From contig JAWZYV010012516.1 in assembly GCA_038373885.1 (NCBI GenBank), positions 183,231 to 247,230 of the forward strand: 64,000 nt of DNA, read 5' to 3'. Source of the DNA: Cheiracanthium punctorium. Its lineage: Eukaryota > Arthropoda > Arachnida > Araneae > Cheiracanthiidae. The notes below the pieces were generated by a model. That model worked only from the letters and a program-made list of their open reading frames with translations, was not told the origin of the DNA and made no database searches. The translations under genes and the position numbers were made by a program. Below are positions 35,227 to 45,696 of this stretch, piece by piece. Within the stretch, counting starts at the first letter, position 1; each line of letters begins with the position of its first letter.

Positions 35227-35414
35227 CTAGAGACCCTTTTTTGACGCAGGTGGCTGTGCACGCACAGCCAGCTGTCGTCAAAAAAAGGGTCTCTATATCT
35301 GTGGCACGCGATGAACGTTTCGATCGTCCGCCATCTTGCTGGTAGTTAAGTCGAACGATGACAACGGCAGCCCTTTTTTCAGCCTTGGGAAATTGTTGCG
35401 CCTCAAAGGGTTAA

Positions 35415-36374
35415 AGACGCAGTTTACTCCTATTCCGAGCTGCATTACCGGAAGCAATTACTTCAGATTACCGTAACTATAGCCACGAATAGTATCCAGC
35501 TCAGAGAGTGGGATCAGAACAACCACAGAGCTAAAATCCGGCCGCACTCTGCCAAGTTACACCGACTCGCGAGCGACAGAAACTGCGGGGGCACACGGCA
35601 GGCAGCCGCAAGAAGCATTTCCCAACTTATATCATATCTTGTAGGCAAGGCATTGTTCCACGCGGTGTTATTGTTATGAGAATGAAGCCGAGATGTGGGA
35701 GGGGGGGAATCTAGAGGAGAATATTCCATATCTCCCCCTCCCCCCCACTCTAAGGGGGTGGACCAGGATCGGTTATGGAGATGGCAGAAGCGCTGTCGGG
35801 AGTCCAGAATTCGACCAAAAAGTCGTTTTGTGACGGAAATAATGTAGATGTAGGTCTCCTGCCTGTGTATGCGTTGGAAAAAAGGAAAAATATAGTAATA
35901 ATAATAATAAAAAAAAGAAGAGAGCTCTCTGGAAGTTTTTCATTCTCAAACAGTATTTCTTTGTGACAGCTGGCAAATTTGGAGGAGGAGAGAAAGCTGG
36001 AATCTTTATTATTTTTTTTTTCCCCTCTTCTGTACGCAATGGAATTCTTTATTTCTTCTTTTTTAAAGAAGCGCTCAGAGCGCGTCCGAGATGGTGTTCT
36101 TTAATATGATAGAATGGTGGTTTACCAATGCCATCCGCAAGCAAATGGGAAGGGAAAAAAAAAAAAAAAAATGTGGTACTCCATGTAAAGTTGGAAGAGG
36201 GAGGGGGGGGAAGAAAGAGAAACGGGGGATATCAAATATTTGAGGTAAGGCCTACGCAAATATTTGAAAGCGCTTTTTAGCACTCAAGAATGTCATTGAG
36301 TTACCGTTATATATATATATAGAGAGAGAGCAAGTGAATGGCGCGCGGAGGTTTAATAAACACAAAGTCGAGTA
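35415..36374. other. GC-richer stretch upstream of a candidate exon
   Basis: Less AT-rich than its surroundings, with C/G runs (35,700-35,758), a poly-A run (36,152-36,170) and a TATATATATATA(GA)n stretch at 36,310-36,330. It could be 5' flank of the ORF at 36,375, but no promoter motif is convincing. Confidence 0.3.
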
Positions 36375-36554
36375 ATGCCTTCAGGTGATGAAAGCCCGTT
36401 TGAATGTCAGTCCGAGCTTAACAGAGATGTTATTATCGTCCATTCGACTATGGGCGATGAACCAAATTTAGAATCATGCACGTGCAAAGATAAACCATTC
36501 AAGGAGAAGATAATCATTTTTTTGTATGGTGAAATGAAAATCTCCACGGGTGTG
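36375..36554 (+). CDS. Candidate first coding exon, unknown product
   Basis: ATG at 36,375 opens 60 codons beginning MPSGDESPFECQSELNRDV, acidic and polar with several Cys. It runs to GTG|GTAAGA, a consensus 5' splice site at 36,555, just before the in-frame stop. It lies outside every repeat I can delimit, in a less AT-rich island, and its composition is less biased than the repeat ORFs. No domain is recognised and no downstream exon is identified. It may equally be a chance ORF. Confidence 0.3.
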
Positions 36555-36566
36555 GTAAGACTCTGA

Positions 36567-37021
36567 TAAGCATTCTTTCCTCTTTTTCTTTTTTATTTCT
36601 CTCTTTATTGAGCAAAGGAAAATTGCGCTTATTTCATAAATGAAAATTATTTTTGCTTTTCTATGAGTATGTGCTGATGTATGCAGCCACATAACTTTCC
36701 CACGGTGTTTATGTCCCTACAGCAGCTTTATTAGTTATATTTATGGAAAGAGATGCCTACCCATGGAAAACGAAACTGCTGAACGAAACAAATCGTATAT
36801 TACATATAAGGAAAAGCTACGGTATTAGCTCGACTATAACATTCGAAGTCTAAATATAGGATTTTTCTAATTATCTTCATAAAAAATTTCGGGGCAGTGT
36901 TATATTCGGGCTAATATGGCAATTTACCTATACCATCAATCATTATAGATAAGGAAATTATCTAGACACTAACGTTATGTGCAAGTTGATTGATGTACAA
37001 GTATGTACAAGTGATTGTACA
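36567..37021. other. Noncoding stretch
   Basis: Possible intron of the candidate gene. Nothing recognised. Confidence 0.3.
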
Positions 37022-38437
37022 AGTAAACTGCATAATGAGTGCTGTAGTAGAATTTTTCCTAAATTACTTAGAAGGGAGAAAATATAACAAAGGGGATAGT
37101 CTTTAAATGCGTTTTTAACACGTTTTCTTGAAGAACCAAACTAAAGACCTTTATGGAAAGCAAAAGGAAAAATTTTGCGTCAAAATAACTAGTATCCAAA
37201 TTTTTTGTTTAAAGTTTTTTAGATATATATTGGTCAATTTTATTCGGGTCAAATGCTAAGTCACTTATATACATTATGTATACGTTATTATAATTACTAA
37301 CAAAACAGGTAACTTGTCTTTTTTTTTTTTCCACACTCCATTTTAAAGCCACCCTGCAAAACTACTTTTATTACATAGTAAGTACCTCTTGTACTGTAGC
37401 GAAACTGACAATTACCAAATGTAGAATACAACGGTTTCGCTCGCTTCGCAGTAAATAAACTACATAATGATTGCTGTAGTAGAATTTTTCCTAAATTACT
37501 TGGAAGGGAGAAAATATAACAAAGGGGATAGTCTTTAAATGCGTTTTTAACACGTTTTCTTGAAGAACCAAACTAAAGACCTTTATGGAAAGCACAAAAG
37601 GAAAAATTTTGCGTCAAAATAACTAGTATCCAAATTTTTTGTTTAAAATTTTTTAGATATATGTTGGTCACTTTTATTCGGATAAAATGCTAAGTCACTT
37701 ATATATACATTATGTATACGTTATTATAATTACTAACAAATCAGGTAACTTGTCTTTTTTTTTCCACACTCCATTTTAAATGCTACCCTGCAAAACTACT
37801 TTTACTGCATAGTACCTCTTGTACTGTAGCGAAACTGACAATTACCAAATGTAGAATACAACGGTTTCGCTCGCTTTGCAGTAAATAAATTACATCATGA
37901 GTGCTCTAGTAGAATTTTTTCTAAATTATTTGGAAGGGAGAAAATATAACAAAGGGGATAGTCTAAATGCGTTTTTAACACGTTTTCTTGAAGAACCAAA
38001 CTAAAGACTTTTATGGAAAGCAAAAGGAAAAATTTTGCGTCAAAATAACTAGTATCCAAATTTTTTAGATATATATTGGTCACTTTTATTCGGATAAAAT
38101 GCTAAGTCACTTATATACATTATGTATACGTTATTATAATTACTAACAAAACAGGTAACTTGTCTTTTTTTTTTTTTTTTTTTTCCCACACTCCATTTTA
38201 AATGCCATCCTGCAAAACTACTTTTACTGCATAGTACCTCTTGTACTGTAGCGAAACTGACAATTACCAAATGTAGAATACAACGGTTTCGCTCGATTTG
38301 CAGTAAATAAACTACATAATGAGTGCTCTAGTAGAATTTTTCCTAAATACTTGGAAGGGAGAAAATATAACAAAGGGATGGTCTTAAATGCGTTTTTAAC
38401 ACGTTTTCTTGAAGAACCAAACTAAAGACCTTTATGC
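37022..38437. repeat. Tandem array, about 430-bp unit, 3.3 copies
   Basis: Units begin (A)GTAAA..(C/T)ACAT(A/C)ATGA at 37,022, 37,451, 37,881 and 38,302 (spacings 429, 430, 421). The last is truncated after GACCTTTATG. Each unit has AGGGAGAAAATATAACAAAGG, ATGCGTTTTTAACACGTTTT, a variable poly-T, and TACTGTAGCGAAACTGACAA followed by CGGTTTCGCTCG. Neighbours differ mostly by single bases and poly-T length, so amplification is recent. No coding frame survives across units. Confidence 0.93.
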
Positions 38438-38936
38438 AGCTGAATATTAATACCAATTAAAAATATGAAGTAAAAAATGTTTCAAGAAAAGACCAAAAAG
38501 TAACCATACTTGATAAATAAAGAACATTTTATGACATAAGTAATAAATAAATAAATAAAATAAATGCGGAAAACAAATTTTTCATTCAGTCAAAGTAAAT
38601 ATAAAATCGAGGAATTGTTTATTTGACAAATTTAAATTTATTTGTACAGTAATTCTCTGTTTGGCAACTATATATATATATATATAAATATCTTACATTG
38701 GAAAGAATTATTTATTTATTCATTTATTTTTATAAAATTTTACGAAAAAAAAAAAGGATATTTTTTTCTTCTTTCTTTTTTTAATCAGAACTAATTTTCC
38801 TATCAAAGAATTTGAAATTTCTGTTTTGGGGTTGCTAAACAGTTAAGTTGTTCTTAAATTGATAAAGGTATTTTTAGTACATTAATATTCACTTTTTAAT
38901 TACCTTACTTGAAGTAAATAAATAAATAATTAAATA
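38438..38936. other. AT-rich noncoding stretch
   Basis: AAATAAAT and TATATA microsatellites (38,541-38,560; 38,668-38,684). Nothing else. Confidence 0.4.
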
Positions 38937-39622
38937 TAAGCGTAAGGGAACCTGGGGAGCCTTGACCATAAGGGAGGCTTGACCCACCCTTGAATTTCAG
39001 TATTTAAAAATATTTTAGCTTTCCCTCACTAGATGGCAGTCAAAGCTACTGATTTAATCAGACACCCATCATAGTTTCATCCAGTCAGTTCATAGTGTAG
39101 TGGAAATAAACAAGAAAGAAAGTTTTTCTGCCTAAAAAGTAAGTATTTTAAACACACTTTGTAAGAGTTTTTCAAAGAAAGTAGTTGAATGAACTTTGAG
39201 CTAGGGGGATTTTATAAATACTGTCATATTAAGCTATTATTAAAGTAAAAAAGTTTATAGAGAGAATCAGGTTTCAAATCACCATGCCCCATTCTTTACA
39301 AAATGGCGTGATGGGGAGGCTTGACCCACTGTAAGGGTGGGTTGACCACTTGGTCACGGCTCCCTTAGTTAAATAGTTTTGAAGATAATAGCAATACTGC
39401 TTTTCAAACATTTTCATAATTAAAATAATACCTAGATATGAATATAAATAATTTTATATGTTTACAATAGGATAGGTGGTTGACAAAAAGTTCCCTACCA
39501 ATTATTGTCCGATAAAAACTGTTTCAAAATTTAATACTAAAAACTAAATTATGAATAATTGAAGTATAATAATTTTCCAGATTTATACAAAGAGATTACC
39601 AAATTTTATTTATTTATTTATT

Positions 39623-39653
<31 letters not shown>

Positions 39654-39786
39654 TATAAATGTTATCTTTACTGAAAAACTATTAATTTCTGGATGTTTCT
39701 TTTGATTCATTTTATTGTGAATATTAATATAAAAATGAGATGTTTTGAAATGCTGTATTAATAATAAGTATTATTTTTTTCTCAGG

Positions 39787-40859
39787 ATGCCCTTTTTTCA
39801 TAAACCAAAAGGAAATGCTCGTAAAAAGTACTCCACAGAAGTTATGATGACATCAGTAAAGAAGGTTACTGATGAGGTTTTAGTATTCGTAGCACAGCCC
39901 TGGATTATAATACTGACCGAAAAACTCTTGAGAGATATGTAAAAAAATATAAATTATGTGAAAATAAGGAAAGCATGGTTATGCAACCGAATTACTAAAC
40001 TGGACAAATGTTTACTGATGACGAAGAAAAGCTTTTGGCTGAGTATCTAATAATGTCATCAAAGTTACATTACGGATTTACTTCAAAGAGTACTAGACAG
40101 TTTGTATATGAGTTTGCTGTTGCAAACAATAAAAAAATCCCTCACAAATGGACTCAAGGTAAAATAGCTTCTTATGATTGGTTGCGTGGATTTATGCACA
40201 GGCATAAGGAACTATCTCTAAGAAAGCCTGAAAGTACAAGTTTGAGTAGATCAACTGCATTTAATAAATTCACAGTAGGTGAGTTCCAGAATAATTTGAA
40301 AAAAATTCTGCAAGAATTTAAATTTGGTCCAGAATCTATTTACAACGTGGATGAAACTGGAATAACCACTGTGCACATACCTAAGAAAATAATATGTAGC
40401 AAAGGAGAAAAACAAGTGTCCAAAGTTACATCTGGTGAAACCAAGCATCCAAGGATCCAAAAAAATAAAAAAATAGATGTTCTTAGTAGTACAGAGGAAT
40501 CTGATATTGATATCCCTTCTATCTGCAGTGACGAGGACACAGAAGAATTTGAAAGGGAGAATAACCATTATATAGTTGGCGACTTTGCTGTAGTGAAGTT
40601 TACAACAAAGAAAGATTTTTGTTGTTCATACTCATCATTTTCTAACACGGGAGTTAGAAAATGATGAGTATGAAGTCACCTTTTTACGACGATGTGAACA
40701 ATCATACACTTTTGTATATCCTGATAATGAAGACTCATCTGTAGTGTATTTAACAGACATGACTAAATTGCCATGTCCTATGTCATCTGGTGGTACTGAA
40801 AGAGTGATTATGAAAGTTCAGTTTCATTTTGATTTTTCGCAATTTATTCCATTAAGATA
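39787..40859 (+). pseudogene. Jerky/Tigger transposase, internally deleted
   Basis: The start at 39,787 follows a TTTTTTCTCAG acceptor-like tract. Segment 1 (39,787 to about 39,870) is the N-terminal helix-turn-helix lead (KYSTEVMMTSVKKV), then a frameshift near 39,880. The continuing frame (DYNTDRKTLERYVKKYKL) meets a TAA at about 39,996. The long ORF (40,008-40,664) holds the CENP-B type DNA-binding half (YDWLRGFMHRHKELSLRKPE) and the DDE start (YNVDETGITTVH, VTSGE). About 150-200 residues with the remaining catalytic Asp residues are then missing. The reading jumps to an acidic linker and a C-terminal GDFAVVKF..KK..EVTFLRRCEQ segment ending at 40,859. Dead. Confidence 0.85.
40626..40673. 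repeat. Perfect 21-bp inverted repeat in the transposase
   Basis: 40,626-40,646 and 40,653-40,673 are exact complements around a 6-bp loop. The right copy fits the transposase reading frame (ELENDEYEV), the left does not. It looks like a snap-back template-switch insertion that shifted the frame. Confidence 0.9.
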
Positions 40860-41415
40860 AATGTAAAATTTAAACCAATATTGTTACATTGTGTGCATTT
40901 TAATGTGTGTTCAATTTAAATAAAATATATCTTAACGTAAATAAGATGCAGGACTACTTACTTGGTTATATGAAGAGTGTTCTTTATTATTTTTAAAATG
41001 TAGTTCAATATAATTATGCTCTAAATGTTCATAATGGTAGAAAATATGATCTTAAAATGTTTTTCAGAGTGTTCAAATATCATACTGAAGATTTTATACT
41101 TAATGCTTATATAACTAATAAAAAAGATTTACTTTTATCTTATTTTAAAATTATACATTATTGCCTGGGCCAAACCTCCCATACCATGGGTCAGAGCTCC
41201 CTTATGAAGGGAGCCTTGACCCACTTTTTAACGTTTAAAAAAATATGAAATTATGAAAAGAAGAAATGCACAATTTATATTATCATAAATATATTCCTAA
41301 TGCCAATAAAATTTCCTTTAAAATTCACTATAATAGGGTTATTTTGCTGCCAAAATAAAATTTACAAAAATTTTTCTGAAAATGTGGTCAAGGCTCCCCA
41401 GGTTACCCTACTGTA

Positions 41416-42594
41416 AAATGCGAAATGCGGTATAAAAGCTTGATTTTTAATTAAATATAAGGTTATTTTTTAGGTTTAATTTAAAGGTTAATTTATCTTA
41501 TTTGTTATTAATTATGAATTCAGTACAAATGCATGGATTTAATTTCATTAATGTTATTTAGTTTTACTTATTTGATTCTTTTTTCAAATAAACTTCCATC
41601 AATAAAGGAATGTTTAGTTATTAAAGTATTCTTGGTAAATTATGTAAAATCAGCTAATATTTCTTTAGTATGGTTAATGCGTAACCTTAAAATACAAGCA
41701 CACTCCAAAAACCGCACTTAATAAATTTGTGCGCTGTCGTGAAAAAATATATAAAAAAAATAAAAGTGTAAAAGGAGAGAGAGACTCGATTTAAATAAAT
41801 ATGCTCACTGCATACATGATACAACTCACCGTATCAAAAGTATATAGTGCAAAAGTCAAAATAACGTTTCTTAAAATTGTATTTATCTGGGTTACAAATA
41901 ATGAATTTTGTAAAAATGTTAAAAGAAATTAATAAAGTTAACAAATGAAGCGATATTTTATAAGAATACGAAAGAAAATTGTTTAAAAATTAATTAACAA
42001 CTTCGTAAAATACACACTAAATATAAAAAAAAAACACACATACATAATTTTTTTATTTGCGCAAAATTCTTAAGTAACTACAGAGTTCTTAATTAATGGA
42101 AACAATATTTGATTAAATTGTAACACGAGTAAATTACATTTTCTGTATCTAGTTTAATTGTTTTGTTTATTTATGTATTTATTTATTGTTGATAAACTTC
42201 TTTGAATGGAACAATCTGCAACTTTATGAACTTTAAAATGCAGTTAAACTTTGACTAATGTAGTTAATGTAAATCCTTAAAATAAACGCACTTTTATAAA
42301 ATTGCACTAATCTAATTTGCGCGTTTGTTTCAGGGGGGGGGGCGCATTAATCAAAATATTTACTTTACATAAAACAAAAGATGGTATCAAAAATTCGAGT
42401 TCTGAATTGATCAAAAGAACATTAGTTAAAATCGTATCAATCAAGAGTTGTGTACAATAAATTTTACGTTAATATAAAGTAATTACAAAGTTTATAAATG
42501 TTATTTGATTATATATTTGCACGAATCATCAACCTAAGTCTTTTCCAACCTATAATCGTCCGCGTCTAGTAACTGATCATATGTATTTGTTTAT
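41416..42594. other. AT-rich noncoding stretch
   Basis: No gene, RNA or repeat recognised. Confidence 0.4.
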
Positions 42595-42790
42595 TGCGTT
42601 ATGGCAAGCCTGCAAGAGGGGCATCTGCCAATGTGTGTGGGGGGGGGGGCCTTAGGAAGAGGACTTTTTAAGGGTTTCTAATGCATATTCATGTTATATT
42701 TGGAGAAAACCCGCAGACCGTTAGATCAACAGTTGCGCATCAGGCTCGAATCCAGCATCTTCAAACTTTTCAGTCATCTACCATGTTCTA
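42595..42790 (-). repeat. tRNA-derived SINE, body half (split by the big transposon)
   Basis: The minus strand has the B-box-like GGATTCGAGCC, the GATCTAACGGTCTG block, GGGTTTTCTCCAAATATAAC and the CCTAAGG.C body of the SINE family. It stops at TA|GGGCGGGCC. The tRNA head continues beyond the other end of the transposon at 59,730. Confidence 0.75.
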
Positions 42791-43240
42791 GGGCGGGCCG
42801 AAAAATGCACTTTTTTTCGAAATCAATGAGAGCCTAGTGCGAAAAAGTTGTCCCTTAGGTTGGTTAATAAGGGTGTAAAATTGTTTTGAAATCGGACAAT
42901 ATCTTCAGTCGGCGCCAGCGCCTTGAAAATCCGGATTTGGGGGCGGAACGAGCAATTCCTCCCGAAAACACAATTTTCGCTAATTTCCGATATGGATATC
43001 AGCCGAATGCGGAAAAGTTATGTCTTGGCTTGGTTAATAACCATATATATATATATATATATAGATATTTTTTTTTTTTTTTTTTTTTTTTTGAAATCGG
43101 AAAATATCTTCAACTAGCGCCGGCGCCTTAAAAATCGGATTTTGGGGCAAAATAGACATTTTTTTCCCGAAAACACAATTTTTGCAAATTTTTGAAATCG
43201 ATATCAGCCAAGTGCTTAAATGTTCTTTAAATGATATGCT
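42791..43240. repeat. Left TIR of the 16.9-kb transposon
   Basis: About 450 bp of two diverged subrepeats of roughly 200 bp. Each has TTGGTTAATAA, GAAATCGGA(C/A)AATATCTTCA, GGCGCC..GCGCCTT.AAAATC, CCCGAAAACACAATTTT and a GATATCAGCC(G/A)A end. An AT microsatellite and poly-T run (43,043-43,092) expanded inside it. Confidence 0.9.
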
Positions 43241-43660
43241 CTTATAAAAGTAACTATACTCTAATAAGAATAAATAAAAGTTTACCGGATTTTGGAACTC
43301 ATTAATAACTGTGAAGTAAAGTTGCGTCTTGGTTTTAGTAATAAACGTGAGCTTTTTTTTTTTTTTTTTTTTTTTTCCCTCGGATGTGAGCAACATATTT
43401 TGGTGGCTTGGCACCACTATTGACTCATTTCCTCTGTACTAAGCAGGGAATTAAATATGAACCAATGCAGCTCTTTGCTTATCTCAGAGAAAATTCCTGA
43501 ATATGAATGAGAAAATTCCTGAAATAACCCAGAACTCACCACGAGGAGGTGGCTGCATTTCGAGTTCCACCCGTGTCCACCCCAACATCCCAACCATATA
43601 TTTACAGTGGGCACATTATGGTTTCAAATTCTCTTATTTGTTTGCTGCCTGTCCTGTTGA

Positions 43661-44718
43661 TCATTTTCTGTACTTCGATTTACTTTCGAAGGATGGAATT
43701 AGTCTTCGGGATTCCAACTGAGCTCTCATCAGACCGTCCCTTGCAATTGGTCCAACCACAGAAGCTGCAGCCTCTGTTACCATTTTAATTGCTCTTTCTA
43801 CTGCCTGAGTGTGGCATGGAAACTTCTTTACTTCAACTAAATCTGGGGCTTTTTTCTTTATCATATTGAAGAGATCTTTTTGCTGATTTCACGAAGCATA
43901 GGCGGCTCAGTTATAACATAATTCTTCCAGTGTATCATGTCGGTATAATCCTTTGCGTGAAATTTCAACATAGGAACTGTAAAGCGCCGAATTTCCCGCT
44001 GTTTGTTCTCTCTGGCCTTCAAAATCCTTCTAATAGCGAGCTCTCTGATCTGGTTTCTTTCATCCGTAATCATTGAGAGAATAATGTTTTCAGGATGAGC
44101 ATAAAAAGCATTTCGGCTTATTGCTCGATCCACAACATTCTTCAGTTCATCTGGAAGATAACGGTAGAAACTTATCATTTTCCACAAGTGTCGAGCACCA
44201 TCTTGACAATGTGGCCTTGACTTTATCAAAAACCACATCGGCACATACACTTTAACTACGAATTCCGCTAAAGCTTTCAAATTTGCTGACACATTTGTCA
44301 TAGTAATGTATAAGCGCAGAATTCGACAAGCTGCCGTGAGCCAACGGGAGTGAGATAACTTTCCTGGCTTTTTTTCTGCTAACGCAGGTGAGCAATATCC
44401 TGATGTGACAGCTTCGTATATGTCCAGCATGTATTGCTGATCGGTGCTCAGATCCTTAGGAAGCTTTGATACTGTGAAGGTTTTATCTTCATCCCCTTCA
44501 ATCTTTTTGAAATTAGCGACCGGTTTAAGTTCGCAGTTTTCAAGTTTTTTACCTATTGGACGGGAGAAGGTTTCAGGACCACTTGTTTGTCCATCTAACT
44601 TCTTTATAAGGTGCCGCAACGGTAATTCGTTTGTGTGCAACAAACATATGAGCCATTGAAGCGGCCTCCAAATATCTTCTTCTATTAGGCGTAAGTAGTG
44701 TAAAAAGGACAGTTCTGC
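43661..44718 (-). pseudogene. Transposase-like protein, C-terminal part
   Basis: Open on the minus strand from 44,718 (after a TGA) to a frameshift at about 43,861, then to 43,661 in another frame. Landmarks in order are RPLQWLICLL.TNELPLRHL, LDGQTSGPETFSRPIGK, KLSHSRWLTAACRILRLYI, VKVYVPMWFLIKSRP, RNAFYAHPENIILSMI, RRILKAREN, and finally PCHTQAVERAIKMVTEAA and LESRRLIPSF. I recognise this as a high-copy, unnamed protein family of arthropods and cnidarians, here associated with TIRs. No standard domain name can be given. The block between it and the N-terminal part (FDGRKD-type, about 100-120 residues by recall) is not found, so the gene is interrupted and deleted. Confidence 0.75.
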
Positions 44719-45696
44719 TCATGCGGATCCCATGCTAATTCTGCGGATCCGTTCGGATGCGTTCCCTAGGCTGAGCGGGAAGGGGGGGGCGTGGTCGGAA
44801 GGGTTGGTAAGACAGTAAGTAGACCGGATGTTGGTAGAGCTGATAAGAATTTTTTTTCCTTTTTTCTCAAATAAGGGGACTTGTAATTTTTTGAGATTGT
44901 GACATATTTTTCAAATAAGGGTACTTGTAATTTTTTCAGACTTTAACAATTTTCTCAAATAAGGGGACTTGTAATTTTTTCAGATTGTGACATATTTTTC
45001 AAATAAGGGTACTTGTAAAAATTTTCAAATTGTGATGTATTCTCTAGTGAAAATAAGGGACTTTGTTATATTTTAAATAAGCTATACTTTATGAATAAAA
45101 CCTGAAATAAAAAATATTATTGTAATTAAATGAAGACCCACCAGCCACCCAGTAGCACATCTACCGCCTCATTTCAAATAAAAATTTTTACTGTGCCTTT
45201 CCCCATCACGCTAGCCTCGCATGAATGGAGACAGGGCGTAGCACAGAGGATGCGTTCTTGTTTTTGTTTCTTTAAATAATAATAAAGTATGTGGAGCAAA
45301 GAAACGTACAACATCCCCAGGAGGTGATTAATTTTTTGAAGTTTATTTTTTATTTATTTATTTTTCTTTACCATTTAGTAATAGAACCAATGTAAATTGA
45401 ATAAATGTTGCTTAATACATACTTCTAATGTTTAGCTAATTTTTGTATACTTTTCAAGATTATAGCATATATTTAATAAGTAACAGTTTACTAGAACATT
45501 AAAGTAGGGTTTTTAAACATTTCTTCTACTGTTAGGGAAGTGAGAAAATTGTACCGTAGAAAGATTTTAGCACCTATAGTTTTTACAAATAATGATTTAG
45601 ATAGTGTATGAACCTTTTTTATCTAATCATTTTTTCTTCAGAGATTTATACCCAAGTTTTAATTTTAAGTTAAATAATGTTACAAAAAATATTTTT
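44719..45696. other. Left extension outside the palindrome
   Basis: About 980 bp with no counterpart on the right side. It begins with a GC-rich 130 bp, then the 44-bp tandem array. Its segment 45,480-45,640 (TTCTTCTACTGTTAGGGAAG, ACAAATAATGATTTAGATA) is a diverged copy of 46,140-46,275 inside the left arm, so it is related to the palindrome sequence. Confidence 0.6.
44868..45043. repeat. 44-bp tandem array, four copies
   Basis: CAAATAAGGG(G/T)ACTTGTAA starts at 44,868, 44,912, 44,956 and 45,000, an exact 44-bp spacing. GGGGAC and GGGTAC alternate, so the ancestral unit was an 88-bp dimer. Confidence 0.95.

Larger units (their letters stand above)
33175..35414. mobile_element. TTAA-flanked MITE split by two hAT insertions
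   Basis: TTAACCCTTTAAGGCGC at 33,175 and its counterpart GCGCCTCAAAGGGTTAA ending at 35,414. Removing the two nested elements and one copy of each duplication leaves roughly 550 bp. That remnant is itself largely palindromic: the GTCCGCCATCTTGCTGG block at 35,325 recurs inverted near 34,917. Same family as 17,443-17,885. Confidence 0.8.
38939..41413 (+). mobile_element. Tigger/pogo-type element, 2,475 bp
   Basis: TA at 38,937-38,938 and 41,414-41,415. The left end reads AGCGTAAGGGAACCTGGGG and the right end (reverse complement) CAGTAGGGTAACCTGGGG; both continue AGCCTTGACCA. A subterminal motif (GGGAGGCTTGACCCAC and its complement) recurs at 38,973, 39,313 and 41,212, probably as transposase or regulatory binding repeats. 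It carries the broken transposase at 39,787-40,859. Confidence 0.85.

Noticed and set aside
37022..38437. CRISPR-like array
   Set aside because: Units of 430 bp with no short repeat and no unique spacers, in a eukaryotic context; it is a plain tandem array.
42886..43131. 81-codon ORF starting MKSDNIFSRRQ and a near-identical one at 59,626-59,414
   Set aside because: They are translations of the two TIRs; the similarity is DNA-level inverted repetition, not a protein.
44643..44643. Gene start at 44,643
   Set aside because: The frame is open upstream to 44,718 and the upstream residues (RPLQWLICLL) belong to the family's conserved block, so this is an internal point.
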